A stretch of 64,000 nucleotides of DNA from Paraburkholderia phosphatilytica (GTDB lineage: Bacteria; Pseudomonadota; Gammaproteobacteria; Burkholderiales; Burkholderiaceae), in contig NZ_QQOA01000009.1 in assembly GCF_003443895.1 (NCBI RefSeq), positions 124,001 to 188,000 on the forward strand, in the 5' to 3' direction. Positions 30,244 to 38,954 of the stretch are shown here, piece after piece. The translations under genes were made by a program, and so were the position numbers. The notes under the pieces were generated by a model, which was given only the letters and a program-made list of their open reading frames with translations, had not been told where the DNA came from and did not search any database. Within the stretch, counting starts at the first letter, position 1; the number at the start of each line of letters is the position of its first letter.

Positions 30244-30510
30244 TTAGCCGAAAAGGCGTGCCGCCAACGCGATACGTACGCGCTCGACGTCCAGATGGTA
30301 GTGGCACAGCTCCTCGCCGTCGCAGACGAGCACCGGTACCCAGTCGTTGTAGCGGGCTTCGAGGAGCGGATCGGCGTCGATGTCGATCACCTCGACCGTC
30401 GCGCCGAATTCGGCGAGAAGCGGCGCGAGCGCCGCCTGCATGTCCTCGCACAGATGACACCACGCGCGCCCGTAGAGCGTGAGCGGCACCATCCGCGCGG
30501 GGTGCGTCAT
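30244..30510 (-). CDS. Small glutaredoxin-like protein
   Basis: An 88-residue thioredoxin-fold protein with the redox pair CHLC (in GRAWCHLCEDM) near the N-terminus and the segment DWVPVLVCDGEEL with the expected cis-proline (VPV). It matches the glutaredoxin-like DUF836 type. Its ATG overlaps the mucD stop by four bases (ATGA), so it should be made together with the periplasmic protease, an arrangement seen in betaproteobacterial sigma-E operons. There is no signal peptide, so it acts in the cytoplasm. Confidence 0.9.
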   Translation of the reverse strand: MTHPARMVPLTLYGRAWCHLCEDMQAALAPLLAEFGATVEVIDIDADPLLEARYNDWVPVLVCDGEELCHYHLDVERVRIALAARLFG

Positions 30511-32015
30511 TTGCCGCCGGCGCGTGGGCGCAGCGGTACGAACTGCGTGTTGTCGCCGCGCCGCACGAGGATCGCGGTCATCTTCGACGAATCGAGATGG
30601 GCAGTCACTTCGTCGAACTGCTTCGCGCTGGTGATGTCGGTATCGCCGACGCGCAGAATGATGTCGCCCTTCTGCAGACCGGCGCGCGCGGCCGGACCGT
30701 CGACCTGGTCGATCTGCACGCCGCCGTGCAGCTTCAGCGACTTCTGCTGGTCCGCGGGGACGTCCGTCACCGCGATGCCGAGCGAGTTCAGCGCGCGCGG
30801 TTTCGGCGGCGGCGCCTTCTTCTCGTCCGCCTTGGCGGTCTTGTCGGTCTGCGTCTCGGCGATGGTGATCGGCAGATCGCGCGTCTGGCCCTTGCGCCAC
30901 ACGGTAATCGTGGCCTTGGTGCCCGGCTTCGTATCGCCCACCATGCGCGGCAGGTCGGTCGCGGTATCGACCGGCTGGCCGTTGAACTTCAGGATGATGT
31001 CGCCCGGCTGCACGCCCGCCTTGTCCGCCGGACCGCCCTGCTCGACGCTGCTGACGAGCGCGCCTTCGGCCTTCGGCAGACCCAGCGAATCGGCGACGTC
31101 CTTCGTCACTTCGCCGATCGCCACCGCGATGCGGCCGCGCGTCACCTTGCCGGTGGTTTCGAGCTGGTTGGCCACGCGCATCGCCTCGTCGATCGGGATC
31201 GCGAACGAAATGCCCATGAAGCCGCCGGTACGGCTGTAGATCTGCGAGTTGATGCCGATCACCTCGCCCTGCATGTTGATCAGCGGGCCGCCCGAGTTGC
31301 CCGGGTTCACCGCGACGTCGGTCTGGATGAACGGCAGGTAGTCGCCGGTTTCGCGGCCCTTCGCGCTGACGATGCCGGCCGTCACCGTGTTTTCGAGGCC
31401 GAACGGCGAGCCGATCGCGACAACCCATTCGCCGACGCGCACCTTGTTCGAATCGCCGATCGTCACGACCGGCAGGTTTTCGGCCTGGATCTTCACGACC
31501 GCGACGTCGGTGCGATCGTCGACGCCGATCAGCTTCGCCTTGAACTCGCGCTTGTCGGTGAGCGTCACGTAGATGCTGTCCGCGTCGTCGATCACGTGCG
31601 CGTTCGTCATCACGTAGCCGTCGGCCGACAGGATGAAGCCGGAGCCCACACCGGTGTTCTGCTCGGTGTCATTGCCGCCGTTGTCCGGCGAATCGGAGCC
31701 GCCATTGCCGCCGTTGCCGCCGTTTCCATTGCCCGGCGGCGTCTGCTGCGGCGACTGCGGCATCGGAATACCGAAGAAGCGCCGGAAGAACTCCGACATG
31801 TCGTTGTCGTCCATGCCCGGAGGCAGGCCGTTCTTCGATGTCGATACCCGGGTCGTGGTGCGGATATTGACGACCGCTGGCCCGACCTTGTCGACGAGAT
31901 CGGTGAAATCGGGGAGGTTCGCTGCATTCGTTGCCGACGCCGTGTGGGACGTCAGCGACAGACACATTGCCACCAGCGCGGCCGCGAAGAAATTTCGCAC
32001 CGGGAAGTTCGTCAT
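30507..32015 (-). CDS. mucD: Periplasmic serine protease, DegP/MucD family
   Basis: A 502-residue protease/chaperone for misfolded envelope proteins. It has an N-terminal signal peptide (cut probably after TASA), a Gly/Asn-rich loop (NGNGGNGGNGGSD at about 96-110), the catalytic triad His (TNAHVI), Asp (DRTDVAVVK) and Ser (GNSGGPL), then two PDZ domains (LGLPKAEGALVSSV and GGVQIDQVDGPAARAGL) joined by a Lys/Pro-rich linker. Its place after rpoE-rseA-mucB marks it as the sigma-E operon protease. Confidence 0.96.
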   Translation of the reverse strand: MTNFPVRNFFAAALVAMCLSLTSHTASATNAANLPDFTDLVDKVGPAVVNIRTTTRVSTSKNGLPPGMDDNDMSEFFRRFFGIPMPQSPQQTPPGNGNGGNGGNGGSDSPDNGGNDTEQNTGVGSGFILSADGYVMTNAHVIDDADSIYVTLTDKREFKAKLIGVDDRTDVAVVKIQAENLPVVTIGDSNKVRVGEWVVAIGSPFGLENTVTAGIVSAKGRETGDYLPFIQTDVAVNPGNSGGPLINMQGEVIGINSQIYSRTGGFMGISFAIPIDEAMRVANQLETTGKVTRGRIAVAIGEVTKDVADSLGLPKAEGALVSSVEQGGPADKAGVQPGDIILKFNGQPVDTATDLPRMVGDTKPGTKATITVWRKGQTRDLPITIAETQTDKTAKADEKKAPPPKPRALNSLGIAVTDVPADQQKSLKLHGGVQIDQVDGPAARAGLQKGDIILRVGDTDITSAKQFDEVTAHLDSSKMTAILVRRGDNTQFVPLRPRAGGK

Positions 32016-32036
32016 ATCGTAGTCAGCCGAAGGAAT

Positions 32037-33095
32037 TTACCTGGGAGCCTTGTATTCTATGGCAGACGCAAATTGCTGCAATGTACTCTGGGGCACTTCC
32101 CCCAGCAGCGTGATGTAGAAGTCGCCTTCGCGCTTCACGAGGACATGCGTCGCGCCGCTGCTTCCCGAGCCTTCCTTGCGCGAGTTGTTCTTGACCGGCT
32201 CGATGAAGATCGACACCGCCGACAGGCCATCGGAGAAGACCGCCTGATCGACTTCGATCGCCGGCTCGTTCGCGTCGCGCGCGGCCATCGGCCGGCGCAG
32301 TTCGCGGATCTTGTGGAAGCCCGGCACCGTCGGCGCGAACTGCCAGCCCTGCGCTTCGATGTCGGCCGGCTCGACAGGCGGCCGCACCACCGTCCACCCG
32401 GAGATATCGCGAATGCCGTTGACGATCGGCGTCTTGTCGACCGGCACGCCAATGCTGATCTGCGAGAACGACAGCTGTTCGAGCACCTGGCCGTTTGAGT
32501 CGAGCGTCTGCGCGCGCAGCAGCAGGCCGGTTTTCGTATCCGCCCACAGCCGGTATGCGAAGCGGTACGAATCTTTCGGATCGAGCTCGACGACCTGGCT
32601 GTCCACGCCCGCCACACGGTCGTTGCCGATCGTCTTCGCGTCGTAGACGTTCATCACGTCGTCGCCGCTCGACTGCATCAGCGCGGGGAACGCGTCCTTG
32701 TTCTGGCGTTTTTCGACGACGCACATATGCCGCTCGGGCACGAACGTGTAAAGGTCGTCGTTATGGCGGAGCATCTTGCGCGGCTTGCCGTCGAGGCTTT
32801 CGAGCTGCTCGAATTCGCCGTCGCTACGCGTCGCATAGTGGACGATCTTCGACGACTGCACGAAATTGCCGCGCTGATAGACGAAGGCGCCGACGTAGTT
32901 CTGCTGCTGGGCCGCCTCGTGGATGCGATCGAGCCAGGCGGCCGCCGCGCTGCGCGGCATGGCGGTTGACGCTGCCGATGAAGCGTCACCCTGCGCGAAC
33001 GCGTGCGACGCCCCTGACAGCATTACGGCTGCGCAGAACAGAAACGCCGGCAGCCGCCCCCAATACGTTGTTTTTTTCAACCGCGATGCCTGCAT
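32037..33095 (-). CDS. mucB: Sigma-E regulatory protein MucB/RseB
   Basis: A 352-residue periplasmic protein that binds the anti-sigma factor and shields it from proteolysis until lipoproteins or other stress signals appear. It has a signal peptide (SGASHAFAQ cleavage region near residue 35) and the two-domain MucB/RseB layout: the lipid-binding fold with NYVGAFVYQRGNFVQSSKIV and the smaller C-terminal domain ending QQFASAIEYKAPR. It follows rseA by four bases. Confidence 0.94.
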   Translation of the reverse strand: MQASRLKKTTYWGRLPAFLFCAAVMLSGASHAFAQGDASSAASTAMPRSAAAAWLDRIHEAAQQQNYVGAFVYQRGNFVQSSKIVHYATRSDGEFEQLESLDGKPRKMLRHNDDLYTFVPERHMCVVEKRQNKDAFPALMQSSGDDVMNVYDAKTIGNDRVAGVDSQVVELDPKDSYRFAYRLWADTKTGLLLRAQTLDSNGQVLEQLSFSQISIGVPVDKTPIVNGIRDISGWTVVRPPVEPADIEAQGWQFAPTVPGFHKIRELRRPMAARDANEPAIEVDQAVFSDGLSAVSIFIEPVKNNSRKEGSGSSGATHVLVKREGDFYITLLGEVPQSTLQQFASAIEYKAPR

Positions 33096-33099
33096 CGAA

Positions 33100-33762
33100 C
33101 TATTGGCCCTGCGAAGTCATGGCTGCACGGATCAGCGGAGCGCCCGGCATGACGGGCTGCTGGCCGAACTGCTGATGTGCTTCCAGATACTGGTCGAGAC
33201 TCGCGTCACGGATGATGTTCACGTCCTGCGCCTGCGCCACCGGCTGCGCGGGTGCGACCGCCGCCGTCATGGCCACATGCTGGACGCTGTCGCCGTGCGA
33301 ACCTGCCGATGCCATCTGCGCGACATTGCCGCCCGCGCCCGGCACGCCCTGCAGCTGCGGCACGACGATCCAGGTGAGCGTGGCGGCCGCCGCGGCAACC
33401 GCGAACGCCGGCACGACGCGCCGGCGCAGCACGGCAAGGCGCCGCGCGGCCGACAGCGCGGCCGGCGCGAGCACATGCGGCTCGCTTTCCAGCTGCGCGG
33501 AAAATTTCGCGAGAAACGCGCTGCTCGTGGCTGGACTGACCGCCAGATCGTCGGAACGCAATGCGTCGCCGATCAGGTGATAGCACGACCAGGCCGCGCG
33601 ATCTTCATGATCCAGTTCCGAAAACAGCGAGTTGAGATGCGCTTCGCCCGACAGCTCGCCGTCGACACATGCCGACAGACGCTCGCCTCGCGAGCCTGCC
33701 TGCGCGTTGCTTTGCGAGTTTCTTTGCGATTGCACCGAGACCGACCCCATGATGATCCCCAT
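33100..33762 (-). CDS. rseA: Anti-sigma-E factor RseA
   Basis: A 220-residue single-pass membrane protein. The N-terminal cytoplasmic sigma-binding domain holds LSACVDGELSGEAHLNSLFS and WSCYHLIGDALRSDDL. One membrane segment follows at about residues 118-135 (PAFAVAAAAATLTWIVVPQL), then a periplasmic tail that should bind MucB. Two ATGs are close (33762 and 33750); I give the longer. It lies between rpoE and mucB, as expected for the sigma-E regulon's control module. Confidence 0.94.
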   Translation of the reverse strand: MGIIMGSVSVQSQRNSQSNAQAGSRGERLSACVDGELSGEAHLNSLFSELDHEDRAAWSCYHLIGDALRSDDLAVSPATSSAFLAKFSAQLESEPHVLAPAALSAARRLAVLRRRVVPAFAVAAAAATLTWIVVPQLQGVPGAGGNVAQMASAGSHGDSVQHVAMTAAVAPAQPVAQAQDVNIIRDASLDQYLEAHQQFGQQPVMPGAPLIRAAMTSQGQ

Positions 33763-33769
33763 TCCTGAC

Positions 33770-33801
33770 TGACACCGGTAGTTGACACCGGTAGTGACAC
33801 C
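33770..33801. repeat. 13-bp tandem repeat (TGACACCGGTAGT) in the rpoE-rseA gap
   Basis: Two exact 13-bp units (33770-33782 and 33783-33795) and a partial third unit sharing the boundary T lie just upstream of rseA in the otherwise short rpoE-rseA spacer. They could be replication slippage or a site affecting the ratio of sigma to anti-sigma factor. Confidence 0.8.
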
Positions 33802-33849
33802 AACTGACCCAGATATTGCGCCCCTGCCCCTGCGGTGCCGCCGGATTCC

Positions 33850-34449
33850 TTACCAGCGCTTACCTTCGGGTGTGTCCAGCAATGGACGCAATTTTGCCGC
33901 AATGGCCTCGCGAGCACGGAAAATTCGCGATCTGACGGTGCCGATCGGGCACCCCATCATCTCGGCGATTTCCTCGTAGCTCAAACCTTCAATTTCACGA
34001 AGAGTTATGGCGGTGCGCAGCTCTTCCGGTAAAACCGCCATCGCAGCATTGACCGTCTGTGCGATCTGCTTGCTCATCAACATCGACTCGGGCGTGTTGA
34101 TATCCCTTAGTTGGTCGGCATCCGAGAAAGTTTCAGCTTCTTCGGCGTCCGCTTCGGTGGAAGTGGGCGCCCGCCGGCCCTGGGTGGCAAGGTAATTCTT
34201 GGCCGTATTGACCGCAATCCGGTACAACCACGTATAGAAGGCGGATTCGCCGCGGAATTGGGGTAGCGCCCGGTATGCCTTGATGAAGGCATCCTGGGCC
34301 ACGTCTTCGACCTCTGCGGGGTCGCGCACGAGGCGCGAGATCAGCCGGATGATCTTGCGGTGGTATTTGGCGACCAGCAGCTCGAACGCGGCCTTGTCAC
34401 CTTTCTGCACGCGTTCGACCAGCACCTGGTCGATTTCTTTTTCGCTCAC
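33850..34449 (-). CDS. rpoE: Extracytoplasmic stress sigma factor RpoE (AlgU)
   Basis: A 199-residue ECF sigma factor. Region 2 includes RDPAEVEDVAQDAFIKAYRAL and FYTWLYRIAVNTAKNYL; region 4 has LPEELRTAITLREIEGLSYEEIA with the helix-turn-helix GCPIGTVRSRIFRAREAI. It is the first gene of rpoE-rseA-mucB-mucD-grx. A TACAAT-like -10 on the minus strand (34498-34503) may be a vegetative promoter; I could not identify a clear sigma-E type site. Confidence 0.97.
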   Translation of the reverse strand: MSEKEIDQVLVERVQKGDKAAFELLVAKYHRKIIRLISRLVRDPAEVEDVAQDAFIKAYRALPQFRGESAFYTWLYRIAVNTAKNYLATQGRRAPTSTEADAEEAETFSDADQLRDINTPESMLMSKQIAQTVNAAMAVLPEELRTAITLREIEGLSYEEIAEMMGCPIGTVRSRIFRAREAIAAKLRPLLDTPEGKRW

Positions 34450-34552
34450 CTGATGAATCCGTTTGCCTGGGTTGCCTTCGATGTCGACGGGGGCACCATT
34501 GTAGCGTCCCCTTCATGCTGTCACGTGAAGCTGCTAACGACGGTTACAGTCT

Positions 34553-35023
34553 TTACAGTGCCGCCCGCGCACCGCGCCGGCCTGGCACCGCGAGCCTGCG
34601 AAACGCGTCGGCATCGAGCATGTCGGCGGCGATCAGAAATGGGCGGGACCGGCTGCCGCCCGCCGCGAGCGTGAGCATCAGGAGGTGTCCGCTCCACTGG
34701 CCGCATGCCGCGACCGGCCCTTCCGCCAGTTTCGTGCCGGCGCGGTTCCGCAGCGTCAGCATGTCGGCTCCGATCTGGAGCGAGACGGGCTGGGCGCGGC
34801 TCCAGCGCACGATACCGATGCCGAAGAGCGCCATGACGGCGCAGCTCGGCGGCACAACTTGCCACGTGCCGAAGCGTGCACCGAAAGTCACGTGAAAGGC
34901 GATAGTCGCACAGATGGCGAATGCGATCGCGCAAGCGTGCAGCGACGCGGACCGCCGCAGCACGAAGTGCCGCGGCAGTCCGTCGGATCGATCAGCCCTG
35001 GGAAGTGCGTCGGACAGACTCAA
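34553..35023 (-). CDS. Small membrane protein, YgfX-like
   Basis: A 156-residue protein with two adjacent hydrophobic helices (about 28-46 and 55-70) and a short beta-rich C-terminal half. This layout and the position between fabF and rpoE recall the YgfX family, of which the E. coli member affects cell shape as the toxin partner of SdhE, but sequence likeness cannot be confirmed by eye. No SdhE-like gene lies beside it. Its start is 16 bases after the fabF stop, so it may be co-transcribed with the fatty acid genes. Confidence 0.7.
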   Translation of the reverse strand: MSLSDALPRADRSDGLPRHFVLRRSASLHACAIAFAICATIAFHVTFGARFGTWQVVPPSCAVMALFGIGIVRWSRAQPVSLQIGADMLTLRNRAGTKLAEGPVAACGQWSGHLLMLTLAAGGSRSRPFLIAADMLDADAFRRLAVPGRRGARAAL

Positions 35024-35039
35024 GCGGTCGGACCGACGC

Positions 35040-36278
35040 TCAGGCGCGCTTGAAAACCAGCGTGCCGTTGGTGCCGCCGAAGCCGAACGAGTTCTTCAAC
35101 GCGACATCGATCTTCATCTCCCGCGCGGTGTTCGCGCAGTAGTCGAGATCGCATTCCGGGTCCTGGTTGAAGATGTTGATGGTCGGCGGGGACACCTGAT
35201 GATGCACGGCGAGCACCGTGAACACCGATTCGAGGCCGCCCGCGCCACCCAGCAGGTGACCCGTCATCGACTTCGTGGAGTTCACGACGATGCCCTTCGC
35301 GTGATCGCCGAACGCGCGCTTGATGCCCGTGGTTTCGGCGAGGTCGCCGAGCTGCGTGGACGTGCCGTGCGCGTTCAGGTAGTTCACCTGATCGGCATTG
35401 ATACCCGCGTTCTTCATCGCGGCCAGCATGCAGCGGCGCGCGCCGTCGCCGTCTTCGAGCGGCGCGGTCATGTGATACGCGTCGCCGCTCATGCCGTAGC
35501 CGGCGACTTCCGCGTAGATCTTCGCGCCGCGCTTTTTCGCGTGCTCGTACTCCTCGAGCACCATCACGCCGGCGCCTTCGCCGAGCACGAATCCGTCGCG
35601 GTCCTTGTCCCACGGACGGCTCGCCGTGGCCGGGTCGTCATTGCGTTGCGACAGCGCGCGCGCCGCCGCGAAGCCGCCGATGCCGAGCGGCGAGACCGTG
35701 GATTCCGCGCCGCCCGCGATCATCACGTCCGCGTCGCCGTATTCGATCAGGCGCGACGCCTCGCCGATGCAGTGCAGACCGGTGGTACAGGCGGTGACGA
35801 TCGCGAGGTTCGGGCCTTTCAGGCCGAACTTGATCGACAGATGGCCGGAGATCATGTTGATGATCGAAGCCGGCACGAAGAACGGCGAGATCCGGCGCGG
35901 ACCGCGGTTGAGCAGCTCGGTCTGGGTGATTTCGATCATCGGCAGACCGCCGATACCGGAGCCGACCACGACGCCTACGCGTTCTGCGTTCTCTTCCGTG
36001 ATTTCGAGGCCGCTATCTTTCATGGCCTGGAAACCCGCGGCGATGCCGTAATGGATGAACGTATCCATATGGCGGGCTTCCTTGCCGGGGATGTACTCCT
36101 CGATGTTGAAGCCCTTCACTTCGCCGGCAAAACGGGTCGAGAAGTTCGAAGCGTCGAACTTCGTGATGTCGGCGATGCCGGACTTGCCGGCCACCAGGTT
36201 GGCCCATCCGTCGGCGACGTTATTGCCCACCGGCGAAATCAGGCCCAGTCCTGTAACAACCACACGACGACGGCTCAC
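35040..36278 (-). CDS. fabF: 3-oxoacyl-ACP synthase II
   Basis: A 412-residue condensing enzyme that elongates acyl-ACP with malonyl-ACP. It begins (M)[17 protein letters not shown]. The active-site cysteine is in [12 protein letters not shown] and the two histidines in [11 protein letters not shown] and [12 protein letters not shown]. The start is a GTG at 36278 with a strong GGAAAGGGG ribosome site; an ATG 13 codons upstream adds hydrophobic residues foreign to the family. It is the last fab gene of the cluster and lies 298 bases after acpP. Confidence 0.97.
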   Translation of the reverse strand: MSRRRVVVTGLGLISPVGNNVADGWANLVAGKSGIADITKFDASNFSTRFAGEVKGFNIEEYIPGKEARHMDTFIHYGIAAGFQAMKDSGLEITEENAERVGVVVGSGIGGLPMIEITQTELLNRGPRRISPFFVPASIINMISGHLSIKFGLKGPNLAIVTACTTGLHCIGEASRLIEYGDADVMIAGGAESTVSPLGIGGFAAARALSQRNDDPATASRPWDKDRDGFVLGEGAGVMVLEEYEHAKKRGAKIYAEVAGYGMSGDAYHMTAPLEDGDGARRCMLAAMKNAGINADQVNYLNAHGTSTQLGDLAETTGIKRAFGDHAKGIVVNSTKSMTGHLLGGAGGLESVFTVLAVHHQVSPPTINIFNQDPECDLDYCANTAREMKIDVALKNSFGFGGTNGTLVFKRA

Positions 36279-36302
36279 GGTAACCCCTTTCCAAAGAATG
36301 AC

Positions 36303-36353
36303 AAAAACAAAAGCCACAGCGCCGACAGGGACCGGCCCCGTCTGCCCTGTGGC
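36303..36353 (-). terminator. Terminator-like hairpin in the acpP-fabF gap
   Basis: On the minus strand a 7-bp outer stem (GCCACAG with CTGTGGC, inner GC-rich pairing) is followed by a T-rich tract (TTTTGTTTTTGT), 25-75 bases before the fabF start. It may end most acpP transcripts so that acpP is made in excess over fabF. Confidence 0.6.
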
Positions 36354-36358
36354 TGTTT

Positions 36359-36408
36359 AGTGTGGCAACCGCTGTGGCAACTGCGCTGGCAACTTCGCCG
36401 GCAACTGC
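36359..36408. repeat. 12-bp imperfect tandem repeat, about four units
   Basis: Consecutive 12-base units built on the core TGGCAAC (variants CTGTGGCAACTG, CGCTGGCAACTT, CGCCGGCAACTG) lie downstream of acpP. The spacer is not coding. Probably slippage-derived. Confidence 0.75.
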
Positions 36409-36576
36409 ATGGACGCCTGCCGCGCCGGCTGAAGCGGCACGGTACAAATATGCGGCGTGTTCGCCGCGCCAGACGTGCGATTCGGCCATGCCGCCCGGGC
36501 GCCCGTCAGTCCCACGGCTTCGTGCGGCGCACTGCAGCCGCCCGCCACGAAGCCCGCAAAACCGACGCGAATGACC

Positions 36577-36816
36577 TTAGGCCTTGACGTTCGCGCGAGC
36601 GTAGTCGATTGCCTGCTGAACCGTCGTGATCTTCTCGGCTTCTTCATCCGGAATTTCCATGCCGAATTCGTCTTCGAGGGCCATCACGAGTTCGACCGTG
36701 TCGAGCGAGTCTGCGCCGAGATCGTTCACGAACGAAGCTTCGTTCTTGATTTCCGCTTCGGCGACGCCGAGTTGTTCCGCGACGATCTTCTTGACGCGCT
36801 GTTCGATGTTGTCCAT
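36577..36816 (-). CDS. acpP: Acyl carrier protein
   Basis: A 79-residue acidic carrier of growing acyl chains. The phosphopantetheine site is the serine in [16 protein letters not shown] (about residue 37). It begins [18 protein letters not shown] and has a clear ribosome site (GGAGGGG). AcpS, encoded in the same block, should activate it. Confidence 0.99.
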
Positions 36817-36998
36817 TACCCCTCCAAGGGAAAGAAGTTCAAAAATACAGGTGCGCGCATTTTATCAGGTTTGCCTTTGCAGAAAAGCTGGCCGAAAGGC
36901 TAACCAACGGCACCGCAGAAGCGTCGGTTGCCACCGCGCGAAAGGCAGAATGAGCGCATCACGATGCGCATCACGGCGCGGATAGTAACCGAAACCGG

Positions 36999-37748
36999 TT
37001 ACGACATGTACATTCCACCGTTCACATGCAGCGTGGTGCCGGTAATGTAGCCGGCTTGCGGCGACGCGAGGAACGCGACCGCATGCGCGATGTCCTCCGG
37101 GCTGCCCAGGCGGCCGAGCGGAATCTGCGTCTTCAGCGCCGCCTGCTGCTCTTCCGGCAGCACCTTGGTCATGTCGGTATCGATGAAGCCCGGCGCGACG
37201 CAGTTCACCGTGACGTTGCGGCTGCCGATCTCGCGGGCGAGCGCACGTGTCATGCCAGCCACGCCCGCCTTGGCGGCCGCGTAGTTCATCTGCCCGGGAT
37301 TGCCCGCCGAACCCACCACCGACGTGATGTTGATGATGCGACCGCCGCGCGCTTTCATCATCGGGCGCAGCACCGCGCGCGACAGCCGGAACACGGCCTT
37401 CAGGTTCGTGTCGATCACCGCGTCCCAGTCGTCGTCCTTCATGCGCATCGCGAGCTGGTCCTGCGTGATGCCCGCGTTGTTGACGAGCACGTTCAGGCCG
37501 CCGAATTCTTTCACAGTGCCGTCGATCAGCGCTTCGACCGCCGCGGCGTCGTTCACGTTGAGCACCGCGCCGCGACCCGCCAGCCCTTCGGCCTTGAGTG
37601 CTTCGCCGATGCCCGCGGCGCCGCTTTCGCTCGTCGCCGTGCCGATCACCGTGGCGCCCTGGCGCGCCAGTTCCAGCGCAATCGCGCGACCGATGCCGCG
37701 CGAAGCGCCCGTGACGATCGCGATCTGTTTGTCGAGGCTCTTATCCAT
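36999..37748 (-). CDS. fabG: 3-oxoacyl-ACP reductase
   Basis: A 249-residue short-chain dehydrogenase that reduces 3-oxoacyl-ACP with NADPH. The cofactor motif is TGASRGIG, NNAGITQDQLAMRMKDDDW is the FabG signature, and the catalytic Ser-Tyr-Lys appear as SVVG and YAAAKAG. It ends HVNGGMYMS as usual. It lies between fabD and acpP. Confidence 0.98.
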   Translation of the reverse strand: MDKSLDKQIAIVTGASRGIGRAIALELARQGATVIGTATSESGAAGIGEALKAEGLAGRGAVLNVNDAAAVEALIDGTVKEFGGLNVLVNNAGITQDQLAMRMKDDDWDAVIDTNLKAVFRLSRAVLRPMMKARGGRIINITSVVGSAGNPGQMNYAAAKAGVAGMTRALAREIGSRNVTVNCVAPGFIDTDMTKVLPEEQQAALKTQIPLGRLGSPEDIAHAVAFLASPQAGYITGTTLHVNGGMYMS

Positions 37749-37857
37749 CTCTGTTTCCGGAGTACCCGATCTGGGTAGATTGACATCATTGCGGGCATTC
37801 CGCGCGGCACGGCTTCTCGCCGTCCGCCGGAATGACCGGAGCTGCCGCGTGCGTAAC

Positions 37858-38796
37858 TTACGCTGCCGCGCTCACGAGCTTCAGCGCTTCGTCGAGCGAA
37901 GCGGGATCGGTGATCGATACGCCGACCAGATTGCCATCGATGCGCTTCGTGAGGCCCGACAGCACCTTGCCCGGACCGCATTCGATCACATGCGTGACGC
38001 CCTGCTGCGCCATCGCCTGCACGCATTCGACCCAGCGCACCGCGCCGGCCGCCTGGCGCACGAGCGCGTCCTTGATCGCGGTCGGTTCGCTGGCGATCGC
38101 GACGTCGACGTTGTTGATCACCGGAATCTGCGGCACCTTGACCTCGACGTTCGACAGATATTCACGCAACTGGTCCGACGCGGGTTTCAGGAGCGATGAG
38201 TGGAACGGCGCGGACACCGGCAGCGGCAGCGCGCGCTTCGCGCCCTTCGCCTTCGCCACTTCGCACGCCTTCTCGACCGCGGCCTTGTGGCCCGCGATCA
38301 CCACCTGCGCCGGCGCATTGAAGTTCACCGCTTCGACGATACCCGCCGACGCCGCTTCCGCGCACACCGCGCGCACCGTGTCGTCGTCGAGCCCGAGGAT
38401 CGCGGCCATGCCGCCTTCGCCGACCGGCACCGCGGTCTGCATCGCCTGCGCACGGAAACGCACGAGCGGCACGGCGTCGCGAAACGCGAGCGCGCCAGCC
38501 GCGACGAGCGCCGTGTATTCGCCGAGGCTGTGACCCGCGACGAGCGCGGGCGCCGCGCCGCCTGCCGTCTGCCACGCGCGGTACATCGCGTACGCGGCGG
38601 TCAGCATCACGGGCTGGGTGTTGGTGGTGAGATTGAGTTCATCGGCCGGACCTTCGGCGCTCAGCTTGCCGAGATCCTGACCGAGCGCATCGGAGGCTTC
38701 CTGCACAGTATCGCGCACGACGGCGCTGTCCGCGAATGCATTCAGCATGCCGACGGCTTGCGAACCCTGACCGGGAAAAACGAACGCGAATTTCAT
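37858..38796 (-). CDS. fabD: Malonyl-CoA:ACP transacylase
   Basis: A 312-residue acyltransferase that loads malonyl groups on ACP. It begins MKFAFVFPGQGSQAVGML; the catalytic serine is in VAGHSLGEYTALVAAG, the substrate arginine in VRFRAQAMQ and the catalytic histidine in SAPFHSSLLKP. It lies in the plsX-fabH-fabD-fabG-acpP order. Confidence 0.98.
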   Translation of the reverse strand: MKFAFVFPGQGSQAVGMLNAFADSAVVRDTVQEASDALGQDLGKLSAEGPADELNLTTNTQPVMLTAAYAMYRAWQTAGGAAPALVAGHSLGEYTALVAAGALAFRDAVPLVRFRAQAMQTAVPVGEGGMAAILGLDDDTVRAVCAEAASAGIVEAVNFNAPAQVVIAGHKAAVEKACEVAKAKGAKRALPLPVSAPFHSSLLKPASDQLREYLSNVEVKVPQIPVINNVDVAIASEPTAIKDALVRQAAGAVRWVECVQAMAQQGVTHVIECGPGKVLSGLTKRIDGNLVGVSITDPASLDEALKLVSAAA

Positions 38797-38954
38797 ATCG
38801 TCCCCAAAAATCGTTGTGTGCGGAGGTGGGCGATGCGAGGCTGGTCATGCGTGAAGCACTGGCCGCCGGCCGTCCGCCGTTCACGGGCCGCCGGAATCGG
38901 GCCGGTCCGGCCGGCCCGCCTGCGTACCCTCGAGCGATGGTCCTGCGATCGCGC

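Noticed and set aside
36359..36408. Short regular repeats considered as a CRISPR array
   Set aside because: Units are 12 bp with no spacers and no cas genes; it is an ordinary tandem repeat.
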